Program-made: the position numbers and the translations under genes | Source: Sva-07 sp963743825 | Lineage (GTDB): Bacteria; Actinomycetota; Acidimicrobiia; Acidimicrobiales; Ilumatobacteraceae | DNA: 64,000 bases | Assembly (NCBI GenBank): GCA_963743825.1 | Contig: CAVURC010000018.1 | Coordinates: forward strand, 248,001-312,000 | Direction: 5' to 3' | Shown: one piece after another, positions 18,670-30,123 of the stretch | How the letters are laid out: every line of letters starts with the position of its first letter | Numbering within the stretch: the first letter of the stretch is position 1 | Notes under the pieces: model-generated | What the model was told of the DNA's origin: nothing | The model's input: only the letters and a program-made list of their open reading frames with translations | Databases searched by the model: none

Positions 18670-20406
18670 TCAGTGTGGCGACGACCGACCTGTGACGCGC
18701 CATGAGGCGAACCGGCGGAACCCGGACGAGACCAACCGCTTGGCGCGCCGAACCATGAGCGACCACGAGGACCGTGCCCGCGCCGTCACCTGGCCCTGTC
18801 GTACCCGCAGACCGGGACGCTTCGCGGTGTCCGCCGCCGACGCAGTTCCGGTACCGGTTTGACGCAGCGGCCCCGCAGTGCGGCGCTCCTCGACCGTGCG
18901 ACGGAGCTCGTCCAGATGATCGGGGTGGGCCAGTTCAACGTAGTGCCAGGCATCGAGTTCACCGTCAGACGAGTGCATCGGATTGAAGCGCTCCGGTTCG
19001 GCGAGGTCGGCGGTCAGGTGATCACGCAGAGCCAGCTTGACCACCAGGGTGTTGGCGTTGGCCAGGCCGGGATGCTGGCGACGCTGTCCGGCAGTCGGCA
19101 CAGACGGACGATGATCCAGCGCCACGATCAGGACGGCAGGATCCCCCCCGGACGTCGGGAAGGGACCCGGACCCCAGTTCCCGCCGCGAATCTCGGCGCG
19201 GCACCGGTCGCGCTCGGACGCGGACAGGCGATGAACGTCGAGCACGTCCCACGCCCGCTCGCGCAAGAGTTGCTCAGCGCGGTGAACCATGTCGTCGTCG
19301 GCCGCCTTGTCGCGAAGGAGAAACGCGGTGAGCCCAATCTCCTGTGGCGCAGCATCGCCGTCAGCGAAGAAGCGGGCGCGAATCCAACGATTTCCGTGCG
19401 ACAGCCGCGACAGCGTGTCCCGAGGCGGCCGCCAGCCCACCTCGGCCAGGTGTTCGTCGAGACCCTCGAGCGTGATGGGCGCGCTGATTCCAAGCCCTAC
19501 GGCCAGCTCCCCGAGCACCATGGAATAATCATGATCGGGCTGACCGAGCGGGGTGACGTCGAGGACCGACGTCGGTAGGCCCGAAGCCTCACCCTTGTGG
19601 TAGGCCGCGTGATAGGCGAGGCTCCGGAAGTGGTCGAGCGGTGCCGGCGCAAGATAGCCGGAGGGCAACTGCACCGCCCGCTCCAGGATCCCCGCCGACA
19701 ACGCCGGCGGGTAGTACGCCATCGACTGGAACTCGGAGCCGGGGAGTCCGCTGACGCTGTAGATGTCGGATGGGATGGTGCCGGGCTGCTCGTCGAGCAA
19801 ACGCCACAGCGCCTCGAGATCCTCGTCGGCGACCAGAACGTCGAGGTCCTCTCCCGCAGCGAGATTCGGAAGTTCGTCGAACCAACGCAGCACCGCGTAC
19901 TGGATACTCCGTTCGTCCAACAGTTCGGGCAGACGGTCGAGACCGACGACCTGCGACACATAGTGGCGAGCGACAAACGGGCGGTGCACCGTTTGTTCGC
20001 GCAGCTCGAAGCGACGACCTCCCCAGTCTGCTCTGGATCGCCGACGCCGATGGAGCACAGACGCCAGGCTGGCCTCGCGACCTGCAGTACCGCTGCTCGG
20101 GAAGGCGATCAGGCGGGCGTGTCCGACGCGGCGATACCACAGTGTGCGCCGATGGTCGCCGTGGATGATCAGTACGTCGGCGTTGTTGTGCAGCACCTCG
20201 TCTGCGCTCTGCATCGGGACGAAAAGGTCGGCCAACTCACCGGCGTCCGAACGGACCTGTTCGAGTTCGGCCGGCGGGACGAGTGCGAGGTACCGCTGGC
20301 AGCCGCACTCACGGAGAAATCGGGCCGTCGACGCGTCAGGCGGGGCAACCTCGATGATTCGATCGGTGTCGAGGAGCATCGACGCTCCCCCCAGCAGTGC
20401 CGCCAT
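18670..20406 (-). CDS. Large unrecognised protein with nucleotidyltransferase-like segment
   Basis: 578 residues (a start at 20379 is also possible). Around residues 170-210 the sequence IQYAVLRWFDELPNL followed by GEDLDVLVADEDLEAL has the hydrophobic-G-x-DLD-hydrophobic pattern of pol-beta-type nucleotidyltransferase folds found in some glycan-cluster proteins. The first 110 residues resemble a small Rossmann-like segment, and a conserved SLAYHAAYHKGEASGLP block follows the putative catalytic part. The C-terminus is basic. It may prepare or transfer an activated non-sugar substituent, but nothing proves this. Minus strand, 49 bp downstream of its stop from the ParB-like gene start. Confidence 0.5.
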   Translation of the reverse strand: MAALLGGASMLLDTDRIIEVAPPDASTARFLRECGCQRYLALVPPAELEQVRSDAGELADLFVPMQSADEVLHNNADVLIIHGDHRRTLWYRRVGHARLIAFPSSGTAGREASLASVLHRRRRSRADWGGRRFELREQTVHRPFVARHYVSQVVGLDRLPELLDERSIQYAVLRWFDELPNLAAGEDLDVLVADEDLEALWRLLDEQPGTIPSDIYSVSGLPGSEFQSMAYYPPALSAGILERAVQLPSGYLAPAPLDHFRSLAYHAAYHKGEASGLPTSVLDVTPLGQPDHDYSMVLGELAVGLGISAPITLEGLDEHLAEVGWRPPRDTLSRLSHGNRWIRARFFADGDAAPQEIGLTAFLLRDKAADDDMVHRAEQLLRERAWDVLDVHRLSASERDRCRAEIRGGNWGPGPFPTSGGDPAVLIVALDHRPSVPTAGQRRQHPGLANANTLVVKLALRDHLTADLAEPERFNPMHSSDGELDAWHYVELAHPDHLDELRRTVEERRTAGPLRQTGTGTASAADTAKRPGLRVRQGQVTARARSSWSLMVRRAKRLVSSGFRRFASWRVTGRSSPH

Positions 20407-20712
20407 GCAGTCAGTTCTCCTTCGCGATGTTGCGAGGGATGCTAGCTGTCACGGGTTCAAGTGAGCTGGGCGGTCCGGCGATGGCGCTGCGGCGGTGTCA
20501 CCGGAGATGGTCGCGTTCATCGACGAACACCGTGACCGGTTCGGGTGCGCGCACCACACGATTCACGATGCTTGTCCACCTGCCACGTCAGGATGGCTGG
20601 GGCGACACGCCGCCCGAGGCGCTTCAATTCGCTCAATCCAATCGGTCCGATCTGAACGCGTCACGCGGTCCCGCGTGGTACAAACCAACCGAGAGCCACT
20701 AGGGTCTGTGCT
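20407..20712. other. Divergent intergenic region
   Basis: 306 bp between the minus-strand nucleotidyltransferase-like gene and the plus-strand sulfotransferase. No protein family is visible in any frame. It should contain promoters for both directions; no clear operator or hairpin was found. Confidence 0.5.
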
Positions 20713-21558
20713 GTGATCACCGGGGTGCGGGGCCGTGCGAGGAGCCTGATGACGAGCCTGATGGCAATGTCGCCGGTTCGCGTGAACTCCAAGCCCGACT
20801 TCATGATCATCGGAGCTCAGAAAGCAGGGACCACTTCCCTGTTCTCTTGGCTGACGCAACACGCCGACGTCATCGGTCCGCGGACAAAGGAACTCCATTT
20901 CTTCGATCGCCGCTGGGCCGACAGCGACATTGGCGACTACTGGGCAGAATTCCCTTTGCGAGTTCGCATTGATGCCGCGGCACGTGTGCGGAGACGAACA
21001 GTTGTGACGGGAGAGGCGACGCCCTACTACCTGTTCCATCCGCTGGTGCCACAACGCGTCCATTCCGTGTTGCCGGAGGTCAAGCTGATCGTCGTGCTCC
21101 GCGATCCGGTTCAGCGAGCGATCTCCCATTATTGGCATGAGGTCAGGCAAGGGCGAGAGTCGCTGTCGTTGGAGGATGCGCTGGCGGCCGAAGCGGACTT
21201 GATTGCACCTGATCTGGACCGGGTGGCGCGCGGCCAAGAACCAAGCAGGCTGCTGCCGAGGAAGAGCTACGTGGCACGAGGTCGTTACGCCGAACAACTC
21301 GATCGCTGGGCGGCGCACTTCAGCCCTTCTCAGATGTTGATCCTGTCCTTCGCTGACCTGGTCTCGCAGCCTCTGTCGGTCGATCGCAAGACTCTCGAGT
21401 TCATCGGCGTCGATCCTGACGCGTCCCCGCCGCCCACGTTCGAAACTCAGAACGCCGGTTCTCGCAAGCCGACGCTCCCGGAGACAGTCGAGTGGTTGAC
21501 CGACCAGTTCGCCGTCCCCAACGCACAACTGGCGGAACGCTATGGAGTGGTCTTCTGA
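20713..21558 (+). CDS. Sulfotransferase, heparan sulfate N-/O-sulfotransferase-like
   Basis: 281 residues. Clear family order: DFMIIGAQKAGTTSLFSWL (PAPS loop, about 29-47), KELHFFDRRW, GEATPYYLFHP, IVVLRDPVQRAISHYWHEV (3'-phosphate site), then SYVARGRYAEQLDRW and ILSFADLVSQP. This is the best match in the window to the heparan sulfate/NDST-type sulfotransferase group, so a polysaccharide acceptor is likely. It is the last sulfotransferase of the locus. The true start may be ATG 20770 or close by, since the first 20 residues are not conserved in the family. Confidence 0.87.
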   Translation: MITGVRGRARSLMTSLMAMSPVRVNSKPDFMIIGAQKAGTTSLFSWLTQHADVIGPRTKELHFFDRRWADSDIGDYWAEFPLRVRIDAAARVRRRTVVTGEATPYYLFHPLVPQRVHSVLPEVKLIVVLRDPVQRAISHYWHEVRQGRESLSLEDALAAEADLIAPDLDRVARGQEPSRLLPRKSYVARGRYAEQLDRWAAHFSPSQMLILSFADLVSQPLSVDRKTLEFIGVDPDASPPPTFETQNAGSRKPTLPETVEWLTDQFAVPNAQLAERYGVVF

Positions 21559-21782
21559 CGGGCTGAGTCGGTAACGGGCGGTGGTCTCTGTGGGATCTGA
21601 TCCGACACCGCTGGTGCGAAACCCTGACGACCAAGCGCTGAGCCCCAAGAATCGCGACTCAGGTCCTCGTTGTGGTCACGCGTGCAGGCGAGCCGGCGGT
21701 CGGGTCGTGTCGTGGACGCTTGGTGGAGATCCCGCGTGCACCCGTCGAGGAATGCGCCGCGCCCGACGAGGTCATGGCGTCA

Positions 21783-23706
21783 GGACTTCGAGGGCGTCGA
21801 TGTCGACGTTCCTGCCTGTTGCCAACGCATTCTTTGCGCCGGAGACCGTCACGGTGATCGTGTGGGTCCCCGGCGACAATCCGGACGCTTCGAACACTCG
21901 GACTTGATACCCGATGGCGGGAGCGTACATATCGACCTTCACCGGTGCGGCGCCATCGATCGACACCGACGCCACACCGAGTGTCGGACCTGTCGTGCTC
22001 AGCAGCCGAACCAACGGACCCTCGAAAACCACCTGCACGGATGCGCCCGTCGTCGACGACTTCTTCGAGGAACCGCCCGAACGGGTGGACGACGACTTCG
22101 TCGTCCACCCCGACGAGAACACCATCGCGGCTGCGGAATCTTCGATCCGAACCACGGTCGACGTCACTGGTGTTGCACACACCGGCGACGAGAACCCTGA
22201 CGGTCCAGCGGCGTTCGAGGCCTGCACCCGGAAGCAGTACTCCACCCCGGTCGACAAACCCGTCGCCGCGTAACTCACCGCGCCCGTGGCCAACGGCGAA
22301 CCTGCCACCGACGCGAACGGACCACCCGACGGACCCATCTCCAACTCGTATGACGTCTCGCCCGCGACGTCTGACCACGAAACACCCAACGCCGTGGCCG
22401 ACACCACACCAACCGCCAGACCCGACGGAACCGGCGGCGCGGTCGGCAGCGGGCATGCTGCGGTGGTGAATGTGGCGTCGGTGCTGACGCCGATGACCCC
22501 TGAGGGTGAGGCCGCCGAGGAGATCTGGTAGTGGTACGTCGTGTTGCAGACGAGCCCGACGAGGGTCAGCTGGTGCGACGTCACCGCTGCGGCGTCGCTC
22601 ACCGTGGCGCCGTATGCGTTCGTCAGGCCGTAGGCCACGTTCGAGGTGGCGATCACATCGGTCGTCCAGTTGACCACGGCGCTCGTGGGTGTGACTGCCA
22701 CGTTGATGGCCGACACCACCGGAGGCACAGGCGGTGACTGGCCGCCAGCGACTTCGAGGGCGTCGACGTCGACGTTCCTGCCTGTTGCCAACGCATTCTT
22801 CGTGCCGGAGACCGTCACGGTGATCGTGTGGGTCCCCGGCGACAATCCGGACGCTTCGAACACTCGGACTTGATACCCGATGGCGGGAGCGTACATATCG
22901 ACCTTCACCGGTGCGGCGCCATCGATCGACACCGACGCCACACCGAGTGTCGGACCTGTCGTGCTCAGCAGCCGAACCAACGGACCCTCGAAAACCACCT
23001 GCACGGATGCGCCCGTCGTCGACGACTTCTTCGAGGAACCGCCCGAACGGGTGGACGACGACTTCGTCGTCCACCCCGACGAGAACACCATCGCGGCTGC
23101 GGAATCTTCGATCCGAACCACGGTCGACGTCACTGGTGTTGCACACACCGGCGACGAGAACCCTGACGGTCCAGCGGCGTTCGAGGCCTGCACCCGGAAG
23201 CAGTACTCCACCCCGGTCGACAAACCCGTCGCCGCGTAACTCACCGCGCCCGCGGCCAACGGCGAACCTGCCACCGACGCGAACGGACCACCCGACGGAC
23301 CCATCTCCAACTCGTATGACGTCTCGCCCGCGACGTCTGACCACGAAACACCCAACGCCGTGGCCGACACCACACCAACCGCCAGACCCGACGGAACCGG
23401 CGGCGCGGTCGGCAGCGGGCATGCTGCGGTGGTGAATGTGGCGTCGGTGCTGACGCCGATGACCCCTGAGGGTGAGGCCGCCGAGGAGATCTGGTAGTGG
23501 TACGTCGTGTTGCAGACGAGCCCGACGAGGGTCAGCTGGTGCGACGTCACCGCTGCGGCGTCGCTCACCGTGGCGCCGTATGCGTTCGTCAGGCCGTAGG
23601 CCACGTTCGAGGTGGCGATCACATCGGTCGTCCAGTTGACCACGGCGCTCGTGGGTGTGACTGCCACGTTGATGGCCGACACCACCGGAGGCACAGGCGG
23701 TGACTG
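21783..23706 (-). repeat. Tandem duplication, period 966 bp (two units)
   Basis: Bases 21783-22740 and 22749-23706 are nearly identical at a constant offset of 966 bp. Each unit encodes about 322 residues: an FN3-like module (NVAVTPTSAVVNWTTDVIAT), a second FN3-like module and a beta-sandwich part starting VVRIEDSAAAMVFSSGW. Only a few substitutions are visible (for example SGAKNALATGRNVDIDALEV against SGTKNALATGRNVDVDALEV), so duplication was recent or units are kept alike by conversion. The period is a multiple of three, so unit gain or loss keeps the frame. Confidence 0.92.
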
Positions 23707-25830
23707 GACATTGAGGACGGCACGGTCGATGTTTGTGGTGGTGCGCGACTCGGAGATCACGGCAAGGTTGCTGGCAGACGTGACGCTGTGGTGGCTCGTC
23801 AGGACATTGGAATGGATGCCTTGTGTGAAGACCTGGGTTTCGGTCGCCGTGGCGAGCGACCCGAGCGACGAGATTGGTACGCGCTTGTAGGCGCCCGCAT
23901 TCGGCGCGTTGATCATGTCGTAGAAGAGGTAGACCTCGTTGTTGGACTCGTCGATCACCACACCCGGTCGGGTCTCGCGACGTCCGTCGTCGGTGAAGAA
24001 CGACGTGTAGCGGGTCCAGTTGCCGCCGGGCTGGCGCACCAGGAGCCCCATGAGGGGTTCGTTCGGGCGCGGCGGCGCCTTCGGTCTTGAATCCGACGTA
24101 CACCCGGTTGTCGTAGGAACGCACGGCGAGGTGATCGTCGGATCGTTCAGCGCCAACCCATGGCGGCAGCGCAGCGGACTCGTTGGTCCACTTCGAGGCG
24201 GACAGGTCCGTCGCGTTCTGGTTGATGCGATAGACGAGCTGTCGGCCCGACTTGTTCTCGGTCGCGAAAACGAGCAGTTGGGTGATGCCACCTTCGACGA
24301 CGTCGGCCATGCCGACGACGCCGCCGTAGGTGGTGATGGTGGCGTCGACGACGATGGGGGCCGCCAACCACGTGGCGCCGAGGTCCTCCGAGCGTTGCAG
24401 GTTCAAGTTGCCCCCGTAGAGGACCGCAACCCACAGATCACCGTTCGGGGTCTGATACACCGTCGACGGATGGTTGTTGGCCCCGTCGCTTTGGTTGTCG
24501 ACTCGCATGCCCGGGACGGTGACCGCGCTGGTCACGGTCGTGTACGCGCCGGCCGCGTATTCCAGGTGCCACATGGTGGGTGTGCTCAGGCTCGTGAAGT
24601 GGACGAACAAGTCGTTGGTTGCCTCGTTCCAGGCGATATCGGGACGTGATCCGGCGCGGGTGTCGAGGCGCATCACGAACGTCGGGGAGGCCTTGGTGAA
24701 GCCGGTGACCAACCAGTGCTCGCCGTTGCCGCGAGGCAGAATGCCGTCCCATCGTTGCGCATCGTCGTTCCACCAGATCGCCGACGCCACCGGCTTGACC
24801 CAGCGGTCGACGGGATCGGTCAACCCCGCGGTGCTGGCACCCGAAATGGCCGTGGCCGTCGCCGGCGGCGGAGCCAACGCCATCATCGTGGGTGCCGACC
24901 CGTCGCATGGTGCGGTCACGAACGTCGCGATCGGCGATGACGCACTGAGATCATCGCTGACCACCACCGCGACCGAATCGATCCGATACCGATACTGCGG
25001 TGTCGCACGCGAGATCAGGAATCGTGATCGCGTGCGAGGTCACCGGCTCGGACGTCGCGCGTTGCTGACCGAGTTGATCGTCGAGCCCGTAGGCCACCGC
25101 GGATGTGGCCGGGAGATTGGTTGTCCACGTGACCACCGCTGACGTCGCTGTCACTGCGACCGCCTCAGCGGAGTTCGCGAGCGTCAACGGTTCGACCGCA
25201 CGAGGCAACGAACTCGCGATCGGGTCGCTGAGCACCGTGACCTCGACCCAGTCGACATCGAAAGGTTGCCCACCGCCAAGCTGCGACATGCCGATACGAC
25301 CCGCCGCCAGCCCGTTCTGGTCGACGCCAAGATCCTGGGCTGTCCACTCGGCCGGCTCAGCGGCCAAACCACCCGTCCATGTCCGCACATACACCTGACC
25401 TGCACGCCAACGGACGCGGGCGTACTCGCCCGGATCAGCGTCGACCGATGCGAACTTCGACGTGCCGTCAACGAGCGTGCCAACCGCGACCTCGTTCTGC
25501 AGATCGACCACGACGCCGTCCTCAGCGCCTGAGCGCCCCGCAACCAGCGCAGCAACACCCGCGCTCGAGCCGCTACTCGACGCGTCGAGCGAACGCATCC
25601 GAATCAGAACTTCGGCCTCGCCGACATCGGGAAGCCCGTCGAACACAGCCACCACCGCGCCGGCGTCACCAGTCGCACCGAAACGCAACACCTTGCCGTC
25701 AGCCGCCCACGCGTCAGCAGCAACCGCCACGTTGCCCTGCGCCCACGGCAACGAGATCCCCGCCGGCAGCGAACCGATCTCGTCGTTCGTGAAATCCATC
25801 ACCAAGTGAGCGCGACTCGCCCGACGATCA
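23707..25830 (-). repeat. Segmental duplication, partner at about 27537-29660
   Basis: The coding sequence from the end of the tandem units back to the LamG-like module matches 27537-29660 almost base for base at an offset of about 3,829 bp. Long blocks such as the propeller part are the same in both, while short islands differ (for example 24300-24345 against 28130-28175). This mixture of identity and islands suggests duplication followed by partial conversion. Confidence 0.88.
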
Positions 25831-26303
25831 TCGACCACCGGTTCCCCCGTGAAACCCACACCGACTCCCACCGCGACGCCGGCCGTGACCGACGGAATCC
25901 TCAGACAACGAATTGGACACCGAATCAGACACCGAATCGACCGAAGTGTTCGACACCGACGTCGAGTCGCTGGTGTCAACCGAAGCGGCGTCTCGGGCAG
26001 ACACCGTCGAGGTGGATTCGGGGACGGCAACCTCGTCGCCACCCGACTCACCACGCAACGTCGAGGTGGGTACCGGTTCGACAGCGTCGTTGTCCCCACC
26101 CGAATCAGCACGCACGGTGACGACCGCGCCCACGATCAGCAGGCCGACGAGTGCACCAGCAACGACACGCCCTCGACGAACGAAACCCTTCTTTTCCCGT
26201 ATGCCCACTCACTACCTCCAGAGAATGCACAACAGTAGCAGCACGACGCGAGATGCATCGGCGGTCACAACGACCCACGGTCGCCGGGCGACTCAACGCC
26301 CAC

Positions 26304-26334
26304 AAAACCACTCCAAGTGGTCACGCACCCACGA
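26304..26334 (-). promoter_or_regulatory. Conserved upstream block 1 (copy B)
   Basis: 31 bp, 29 of them identical to 30093-30123. It contains the inverted repeat ACCACTCCAAGTGGT, and lies about 96 bp upstream of the start of copy B; the partner lies 80 bp upstream of copy A. Conservation outside coding sequence at a similar distance suggests a promoter-proximal binding site. Confidence 0.5.
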
Positions 26335-26598
26335 AAGTGCCGGACACCTGACAGAAGGTACCAGCGACCCACCCGACCCCGAACCGCCGACCTCACCGCA
26401 ACATCGTTGACCAAGGATCTGCCCCCAAGACCGAACGCAGGTCCACAAGCACGAGACGTGGGCAGACCCGGCGTGCCCCCAGATGGCTCCGCAACCGCTT
26501 GTCGTTCGGACCTTTACGAAACCTTGACAACTCGGAAATCTCGGCGTTCACCAACTCCTCGAGCGAGTGCCGACTCGGGATCATCCAGACTTGTCGGA

Positions 26599-26630
26599 TC
26601 TTGAGCAAATCTTGAAGTGCCCGATGGACC
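26599..26630. promoter_or_regulatory. Conserved upstream block 2 (copy B): TCTTGA direct repeats
   Basis: 28 of 32 bases match 30273-30304. TCTTGA occurs twice with starts 11 bp apart, one helical turn, the layout of OmpR/PhoB-type response-regulator boxes, followed by a conserved GTGCCC-R-ATGGACC. A related CTTGTC sits 10 bp before. Regulator identity is unknown. Confidence 0.45.
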
Positions 26631-26903
26631 CACCGCAGTCAACCGCAAAGCCCCTTTTCCCTCGACGGTGTTGCGTTCGACTCCGTGTCGCAGTTCGCGT
26701 CGAGTTGCAGTGAGCATGTGAGGTGCCGCCGCAGTGCATGTACTGTCAACTCGTCACCGGCTACGAGAGGCGACGCCGGTCGGACAGCAGACGCTTGGAT
26801 GAACTGGTGCCGTACACGTCACACGGATTCCGGACTCACCGACCCGCGCTCATGTCAGGTGAGCCTGATTCAACTCGCAATCAGTGGCAACCCCGCCTGA
26901 GAG

Positions 26904-29900
26904 TCAGGGGTAGCGCTGCGCCTGCCCTCGTACCGCAAACTCGGTGGCCGTCGCCCCCGACATGACCTGGAGAGGTGGTGGCGGACACGCAGTCGTCGAG
27001 AACGTTGCGTCGAGTGACGATGCCGGCGCATTCAGCGCAGTTGTCGAGGTCACGGCGAAGTGGTAGGTCGATGCGCACGTGAGGCCGATCAGTTGCATCG
27101 CGTGTGAGGTGACGAGAGCGGGGTTGTTGACGGTGAGCCCGTATGCGGTCGTGGGTCCGTAGTTGATCGTGGACGACGATGGGAGATCCGTCGTCCACGA
27201 CACGAGCGCAGAGTCCCGGGCCGGCGCGACCTGCACATTCGAGATCACCGGAGGACACGCTGCGGTGGTGAACGTGGCGTCGGTGCTGACGCCGATGACA
27301 CCTGAGGGTGAGGCCGCCGAGGAGATCTGGTAGTGATACGTCGTGTTGCAGACGAGACCGACGAGGGTCAACTGGTGCGACGTCACCGCTGCGGCGTCGC
27401 TCACCGTGGCGCCGTATGCGCTCGTCAGGCCGTAGGCCACTCTGGAGTCAGCGATCACATCGGTCGTCCAGTTGACCACCGCGGTGGTGGGTGTGACTGC
27501 CACGTTGACGGCCGACACCACCGGCGGTGGTGACTGGACCTTGAGGACGGCACTGTCGATGTCGGTGGTGGTGCGCGACTCCGAGATCACGGCAAGGTTG
27601 CTTGCAGACGTGACGCTGTGATGGCTCGTCAGGACATTGGAATGGATTCCTTGTGTGAAGACCTGGGTTTCGGTCGCCGTCGCGAGCGACCCGAGCGACG
27701 AGATCTTCACACGCTTGTAGGCGCCCGCATTCGGCGCGTTGATCATGTCGTAGAAGAGGTAGACCTCGTTGTTGGACTCGTCGATCACCACACCCGGTCG
27801 GGTCTCGCGACGTCCGTCGTCGGTGAAGAACGACGTGTAGCGGGTCCAGTTGCCGCCGGGCTGGCGCACCAGGAGCCCCATGAGGGGTTCGTCGGGCGCT
27901 GCGGCGCCTTCGGTCTTGAATCCGACGTAGACCCGGTTGTCGTAGGAACGCACGGCGAGGTGATCGTCGGATCGTTCAGCGCCAACCCATGGCGGCAGCG
28001 CAGCGGACTCGTTGGTCCACTTCGAGGCGGACAGGTCCGTCGCGTTCTGGTTGATGCGATAGACGAGCTGTCGGCCCGACTTGTTCTCGCTCACGAAAAC
28101 GAGCAGTTGGGTGATGCCACCTTGCACGACATCGGCCATCGCTACGACGCCACCGTCGCTCGAGATGGTGGCGTCGACGACGATGGGCGCCGCCAACCAC
28201 GTCGCGCCGAGGTCCTCCGAGCGTTGCAGGTTCAAGTTGCCGAGGTAGAGCACCGCAACCCACAGATCACCGTTCGGGGTCTGATACACCGTCGACGGAT
28301 GGTTGTTGGCCCCGTCGCTTTGGTTGTCGACTCGCATGCCGGGGACGGTGACCGCGCTGGTCACGGTCGTGTACGCGCCGGCCGCGTATTCCAGGTGCCA
28401 CATGGTGGGTGTGCTCAGGCTCGTGAAGTGGACGAACAAGTCGTTGGTTGCCTCGTTCCAGGCGATATCGGGACGTGATTCCGCGCGGGTGTCGAGGGGC
28501 ATCACGAATGTCGGGGAGGCTTTGGTGAAGCCGGTGACCAACCAGTGCTCGCCGTTGCCGCGAGGCAGAATGCCGTCCCATCGTTGCGCATCGTCGTTCC
28601 ACCAGATCGCCGACGCCACCGGCTTGACCCAGCGGTCGACGGGATCGGTCAACCCCGCGGTGCTGGCACCCGCAATGGCCGTCTCATCCGCCGGTGGCGG
28701 AGTCAACGCCATGATCGTTGGTGCGAGCCCCTCGCATGGTGCGGTCACGAACGTCGCGATCGGAGACGACGCACTGAGATCTTCACTGTCGACTGTTGCT
28801 GCCGAATCGATCTGATATCGGTATGCGGTGTCGCACGCGAGATCAGGAATCGTGATCTCGTGCGAGGTCACCGGCTCGGACGTCGCGCGTTGCTGGCCGA
28901 GTTGATCGTCGAGCCCGTAGGCCACCGCGGATGTGGCCGGGAGATTGGTTGTCCACGTGACCACCGCTGACGTCGCTGTCACTGCGACCGCCTCAGCGGA
29001 GTTCGCGAGCGTCAACGGTTCGACCGCACGAGGCAACGAACTCGCGATCGGGTCGCTGAGCACCGTGACCTCGACCCAGTCGACATCGAAAGGTTGCCCA
29101 CCGCCAAGCTGCGACATGCCGATACGACCCGCCGCCAGCCCGTTCTGGTCGACGCCAAGATCCTGGGCTGTCCACTCGGCCGGCTCAGCGGCCAAACCGC
29201 CCGTCCATGTCCGCACATACACCTGGCCCGCACGCCAACGGACGCGGGCGTACTCGCCCGGATCAGCGTCGACCGACGCGAACTTCGACGTGCCGTCAAC
29301 GAGCGTGCCAACCGCGACCTCGTTCTGCAGATCGACCACGACGCCGTCCTCAGCGCCTGAGCTCCCCGCAACCAGCGCGGCAACGCCCACGCTCGAGCCG
29401 GTACTCGACGCGTCGAGCGAGCGCATCCGAATCAGAACTTCGGCCTCGCCGACATCGGGAAGCGCGTCGAACACAGCGACCACCGCGCCGGCGTCACCAG
29501 TCGCACCGAAACGCAACACCTTGCCGTCAGCCGCCCACGCGTCAGCAGCAACCGCCACGTTGCCCTGCGCCCACGGCAACGAGATCCCCGCCGGCAGCGA
29601 ACCGATCTCGTCGTTCGTGAAATCCATCACCAAGTGAGCGCGACTCGCCCGACGATCGTCGACCGGCGCCGCCAAACCCACACCGGTGCCCACCGCCGCG
29701 TCGACCGCACCGACGGAATCCCCAGACGACAAATCCTGCGATGCGCTCGGCACAGAACTCGAGACGCTGATGTCGACCGCAGCAACGTCAGGACGAGAGT
29801 CAGAACCGACACCGCAGCAACGTCAGGAACCGACACCGCAGCAACGTCAGGCACAGACACCGCAGCAGCCATCGAAGCGGCGTCGGCAACCTCGCTCACC

Positions 29901-30013
29901 CCACCCGAACGACCACGCACCGTGACGACCGTACCGAGGATCAACACGCCCACAAACACGCCAGCAACGACCCGTGCCCGACGACTCAAGACCTTCTCTT
30001 TCCGCACCCGCAT
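26904..30013 (-). CDS. Large secreted modular protein (copy A), one single-base shift
   Basis: Paralog of the gene at 21772-26208 without the 966-bp tandem part. The 949 codons from 29753 are open; upstream, MRVRKEKVLSRRARVVAGVF gives a signal/TM helix in another frame. Restoring one G at 29803/29804, as in the neighbouring 24-bp repeat units (VAAVSVPD), joins the two into about 1,036 residues. Modules in order: signal helix, repeat linker, LamG-like, FN3-like, propeller/sialidase-like (SEDLGATW bow), then two FN3-like modules and a short tail. Function is not known; extracellular and likely glycan- or surface-associated. GTG 29753 is an alternative start that would leave no signal peptide. 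Confidence 0.75.
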
Positions 30014-30092
30014 TGGCCGAGAATATCAGCACGACGCGACCCCCACCCGGCGGCCCGACGACCCCACCGACAGCGAAGGGCCCAAGGCACAG

Positions 30093-30123
30093 AAAACCAC
30101 CCCAAGCGGTCACGCACCCACGA
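30093..30123 (-). promoter_or_regulatory. Conserved upstream block 1 (copy A)
   Basis: Partner of 26304-26334; two T-to-C differences weaken the inverted repeat (ACCACCCCAAGCGGT), while the flank TCACGCACCCACGA is unchanged. It lies 80 bp upstream of the copy A start. Confidence 0.5.

Larger units (their letters stand above)
21772..26208 (-). pseudogene. Large secreted modular protein (copy B), three +1 frameshifts
   Basis: Reconstructed as one gene of about 1,470 codons. It starts MGIREKKGFVRRGRVVAGAL with one TM/signal helix, then a Ser/Thr/Asp-rich linker; a LamG-like module (LVMDFTNDEIGSLPAG through DVDWVEV); an FN3-like module; a propeller/sialidase-like part (WWNDDAQRWDG, HPSTVYQTPNG); and two tandem FN3 plus beta-sandwich units. 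Frame breaks lie near 25885, 24997 and 24061. At the last two, comparison with the intact paralog at 26904-30013 shows exactly one extra base each. No in-frame stops. Likely a cell-surface or released protein; carbohydrate binding is inference from the modules. Confidence 0.7.
26209..26903. other. Upstream region of copy B, with two blocks shared with copy A
   Basis: 695 bp with no recognisable gene. Two non-coding blocks (26304-26334 and 26599-26630) recur in the upstream region of the paralogous gene at 30013. The remainder, including 26640-26900, shows nothing I can name. Confidence 0.6.

Noticed and set aside
21783..23706. Tandem 966-bp repeat as an insertion sequence or composite transposon
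   Set aside because: No transposase or terminal inverted repeats; the units are in-frame protein modules.
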